Shown here: one piece after another, positions 60,841 to 64,000 of the stretch
Layout: the number at the start of each line of letters is the position of its first letter
Position numbering within the stretch: position 1 is the first letter of the stretch
NCBI GenBank assembly: GCA_013396755.1
Contig: VWZF01005181.1
Coordinates: 1,147,257-1,211,256, forward strand
Source: Sclerurus mexicanus
Lineage: Eukaryota; Chordata; Aves; Passeriformes; Furnariidae
Direction of reading: 5' to 3'
DNA length: 64,000 nucleotides
The notes under the pieces: model-generated
Seen by the model: the letters and a program-made list of their open reading frames with translations, nothing else
Databases searched by the model: none
Told to the model about the DNA's origin: nothing
Position numbers and translations under genes: made by a program

Positions 60841-63487
60841 CCTTGTCAGTAAGTCTCTGGGCTGAAAAATTACCAAAGTCATCATCATAATTACTTAAGT
60901 AAAAGTACCCGTACATCACTTACTGAACTGGTTATAGACCCTACCTTCCTTAGGCAGGTATTCATTTTTGGTTATCACTGAAGAGTTAAATATCAGGCTA
61001 GACAGACATTTAGTCTTAACAAATATGACCTTTTTTTACCATTACACCAGATTTCAGATAATTACAGTCAGTTCTGTGAATTATTTTAATACTTAAATAT
61101 AAGAAAAACTTCAATATGACACTATTCCAAGTTATGTGAAACTGGCGTAATGCCTTTTATATCTTGAAATATTTTGATTTTAGTGGGACCTAAGTCAGAG
61201 CAAGACTGGTAGATCTCAAAAGTGAATGGTACTTTCAGCCATATTGTTTTTCTCCACCTTCAAGTGTTAGAAACAACGTTCATTTCTGGTGGGAAAAAAG
61301 GCTAGAGATCAGTGCAGGTGACAGCTCTTTCAAGAGCCAGTACTGGACTGGGGAATGAATTCTCTTGGAAAGCGAGGATTATCATAAATTTCACCCTCTT
61401 TTTGCTCAAGGTGCAAAATGTGCTTTCGTCCTGCTTGTCCTGATGACACATCATGGAAGTGTGCCTGGCTGGACACTGAATTATTTTTCAAAACAAGAGA
61501 GGGTGCTGAAAATGCCCCTTTCCATGAAGAGCAGGTAAGAGCACAACAATCACTTGTCTGCTCATGTTCTCTGGAGGGTTCTGGGCACAGCTGGCCATGA
61601 CAGTACTGAGCATAGGGTGAAATCTTTGTGGATGAGAATCCATGTTGCTTCGCTGAATTCCACCATTGTCCGTTTGAACATGAAATCTCTTTGCAATTCT
61701 CCAGGGTTGCTTTGTAGCATTTTTATTTCAGTGATGTAAAGAGCTGCCTGTTACTGCCAAGCCCATAATTAAAGCAGTGTTGACTGGAAGTAATGGGCTG
61801 CAAAAGGCGTACCAGAAGATAATTAAAGATGTACTCCAGATAAGCAGGGCATGAGCATCCTTTTTATGAGGTGTTAATGTCTGAAGACCAACTAGTGAAA
61901 TTGATCTTGTGTCCTTCAGGATGAAAGTTCTGCTCAAACATCAATAGCAATGTACTGCCCTAGAAAATGTTTGATGTAGGAATTTCTTAAAGGGTGTTTG
62001 CCCTAAGACTCCTCAGGCAGGCGCCTGGTGACGGAGCCCGTGCTGCACTGGGTAATTCGGCATCCCATTCATGATACCAGGATTTTGGAATCAGCTTTGC
62101 AACTTCTAATAAAGGGCTGCTCTGGAGGAAGAGAACAGAGGTGCTCCCGATGCCCTGGATAAGATGGATGCAAACCCTTTTTTGAGAGCCATTTCAAAGA
62201 GCACTATGGCTAGTCATTGTCTAACAATTATGTTGTCTCTCCTAAATACAATTTACATACATTTATTTCATTTCTGTTCTATTTTTAGAGTATTCCACAC
62301 GTCATTTGGATTCCTCTGTAAATGCGCTCAAACCACGTCTGGCATAAAGGAACTTTGACAGAGTGTGTTTCCACAGTTGGACTCTACTTAAATCTATGTC
62401 AAAATTCCATGGATTTTTGTGGAAGTTTGAAGACAGTCTGTGAACCCAAAGAGATGCTGGGTTTGTTAAGCATGCTGCTTTGGGTATTCCTGCTTCTTTC
62501 CCCACCCTCTTCCCATTCCTCTATTTGTGAAATGAATCTAAAATAGGGGGCAGAATACTATTTTCCCGATAGAGTTTAGAGAGGAAATGTGGGAGCTCAC
62601 GAACAGTTGTTTTGATTATGACTGGCGCAGCAGCATGATGATGCCAAGGGAACAAGGGCAGCAAGGGCTGGCCAGTGGTGTTGCCTGGATTAGTGTATGG
62701 TCAAAGTGCAGCTGTGGCAGACATTAGCTCTTGTGTTAGGCCAAGTCCATATGTCTCAGCAGAAGAGGGGGAAGAGGAGGGGGAGGCAAAGATTGCCATC
62801 TTCTTTCCTGGAATGTCACTTAAAAACAAAACACGCAATCTCTATCAATTAGCATTGCAAAGAAAATCTCTGAAAATGAAGGGTGTAAAGAGGCTGCCTG
62901 GCAGAGTGCCTCAAACAATAACTCCGGGAAGTGTGAACTGCTCTCTCCATAGCTAGAGGATGTTGACAAAAGCCTGGTCTATTTGACCCGACCTAGTAGT
63001 GATGGACAGTCACTATTAGCAAGCAGTGCAAGTCGGTGCAAGCCTCTGCTGGCTCCTTCTTATCTCTTCTGCACTGGTTGTGTCTATAAGGTGTGTATGT
63101 GTGTGTTGGTAGAGGTGGTTTCCGTGTCCTTTTGAGATCAGTATTGCAGGCTGCCTGCAGGGGCAGCTTTGTGTTGTAGTTATTCCTATGAGAGAATGTT
63201 TTTTGCCATAAAAATTAAAAATCCAGAAAGAAAACTGAAAGCATTGGTTCCAGTCTTTCTTGTGGCTAGACTTGAATGAGTTTGTACCCTACAAACATCC
63301 TCGGTATCCTTCATCCAGTTTATCATGCACCCCATGGACGGTTGTACTGGAATTGCAGAGAGATGGAAAGGGGTCATATGCCATTCCATACTTTATTGTG
63401 CCAATTCAAATCGAGGCTCCCCCATTCTCTTACCCTCTGCTCCTATGCATCCCCATTCCCTGCTGGTGCGTGCCAACAACTACCCTG

Positions 63488-63527
63488 GCCAAAAAAGAAG
63501 AAAAAAAAAAGAAAAAAAAAGAAAAAG
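63488..63527. repeat. A-rich purine tract
   Basis: A long run of A with occasional G between 63488 and 63527. Low complexity; it creates lysine-rich open frames that are not genes. Confidence 0.85.
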
Positions 63528-63743
63528 GTGATCAGTTTGGTGTGTTTTGGTTTTTGTTGTTTTCTCTTTGGAAAGAGCAGCTCTGTGAGCTCTTGGCTCA
63601 TTTCTAGTCAAGTGTACACTGGAGATGGTATGTGCAGGACTGTGCAAAGCCATGTAAGGGCTTAGAGACAGGTAGACTTGAACCCTGCACGCTTAGAAAA
63701 GCAAGCAATAGCTGAAGCTGGATTTGCTGTAGAGAAGACTGTC

Positions 63744-63843
63744 AATAAAACTATGGCCCCAAGATTTATATTTCTGCTTATTGTGTCTGAGCCTTTGTCC
63801 ACACCTCCCTACTTATGTATCTGAATAATAAAAGTGAAATAAA
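63744..63843 (+). promoter_or_regulatory. Cluster of three candidate poly(A) signals
   Basis: AATAAA at 63744-63749, 63827-63832 and 63838-63843 on the + strand. They could mark the 3' end of an unidentified + strand transcript, but no coding exon was recognised upstream. Confidence 0.3.
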
Positions 63844-64000
63844 GCTGAAGGACTAGCAGCACACCTTGACTTTACCTAGGAACTGCTGAACAACTTTGCC
63901 CACCTGGCACCTTTTTTTCTTTCTCCCACGACAAGTCTCACTTAAATACAAACTTTATAGTTTACATAGACAGGAAAAACTCCAAACTATCTTGGAGCTC

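Larger units (their letters stand above)
53670..64000. other. No gene recognised in the right-hand 10 kb
   Basis: Mostly unique AT-rich sequence. Contents are the small tandem repeats, the old CR1 copy, an isolated donor-like site at 61535 (GCAG|GTAAGA) and the poly(A)-signal cluster near the end. Short open frames show no recognisable homology. Confidence 0.6.

Noticed and set aside
63260..63665. Two overlapping + strand frames of 115 and 129 codons with lysine runs
   Set aside because: They run through a low-complexity A/G tract at 63488-63527. There is no domain and no conserved pattern.
1..64000. CRISPR arrays, bacterial operons, riboswitches, tRNA or rRNA genes
   Set aside because: The window is vertebrate nuclear DNA. 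No such structure was seen by eye. A tRNAscan-SE and Infernal search would be needed to exclude small RNAs fully.

Overview
This window is nuclear DNA from a bird, probably a passerine. It has CR1 LINE fragments in both orientations, a solo LTR of the bird ERVL-like type with the usual TTA-rich internal tract, long AT-rich introns, and genes cut into small exons with GT/AG junctions. The species cannot be told from sequence alone.

Two protein-coding genes can be supported. (1) On the + strand, ten coding exons between 18198 and 41172 join in frame into at least 507 residues of a fold-type II PLP protein of the threonine ammonia-lyase/serine dehydratase family, ending in an ACT domain. Every splice phase agrees. 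Several cofactor-contact motifs are non-canonical, and I could not find the exon with the start codon. A GC-rich island at 5.87-6.2 kb is the best promoter candidate. (2) On the - strand, TMEM254, a small multi-pass membrane protein, has coding exons at 53443-53413 (partial), 51232-51129, 49904-49845 and 47475-47355. Its 3'UTR ends near 45.93 kb. The two genes are tail to tail, about 4.1 kb apart.

Layout: 1-5.8 kb holds no recognisable gene. 5.87-6.2 kb is the GC-rich island. 6.2-18.2 kb is probably 5' intron of the enzyme gene and carries a 190-bp duplication around a one-base gap at 8715. 18.2-41.8 kb is the enzyme gene, with a solo LTR in one intron and a CR1 in another. 41.8-45.9 kb is intergenic with a CR1 tail. 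45.9-53.5 kb is TMEM254. 52.4-53.7 kb is very GC-rich, with a 31-bp minisatellite, a CR1 copy and several assembly gaps. 53.7-64 kb has no recognisable gene, one old CR1 copy and a cluster of polyadenylation signals near the right end.

The two most useful observations are the degenerate active-site motifs in the intact ACT-domain threonine-deaminase-like gene, and evidence that the short pieces around TMEM254 exon 1 are assembled in the wrong order. Swapping two pieces resolves both unexplained duplications.
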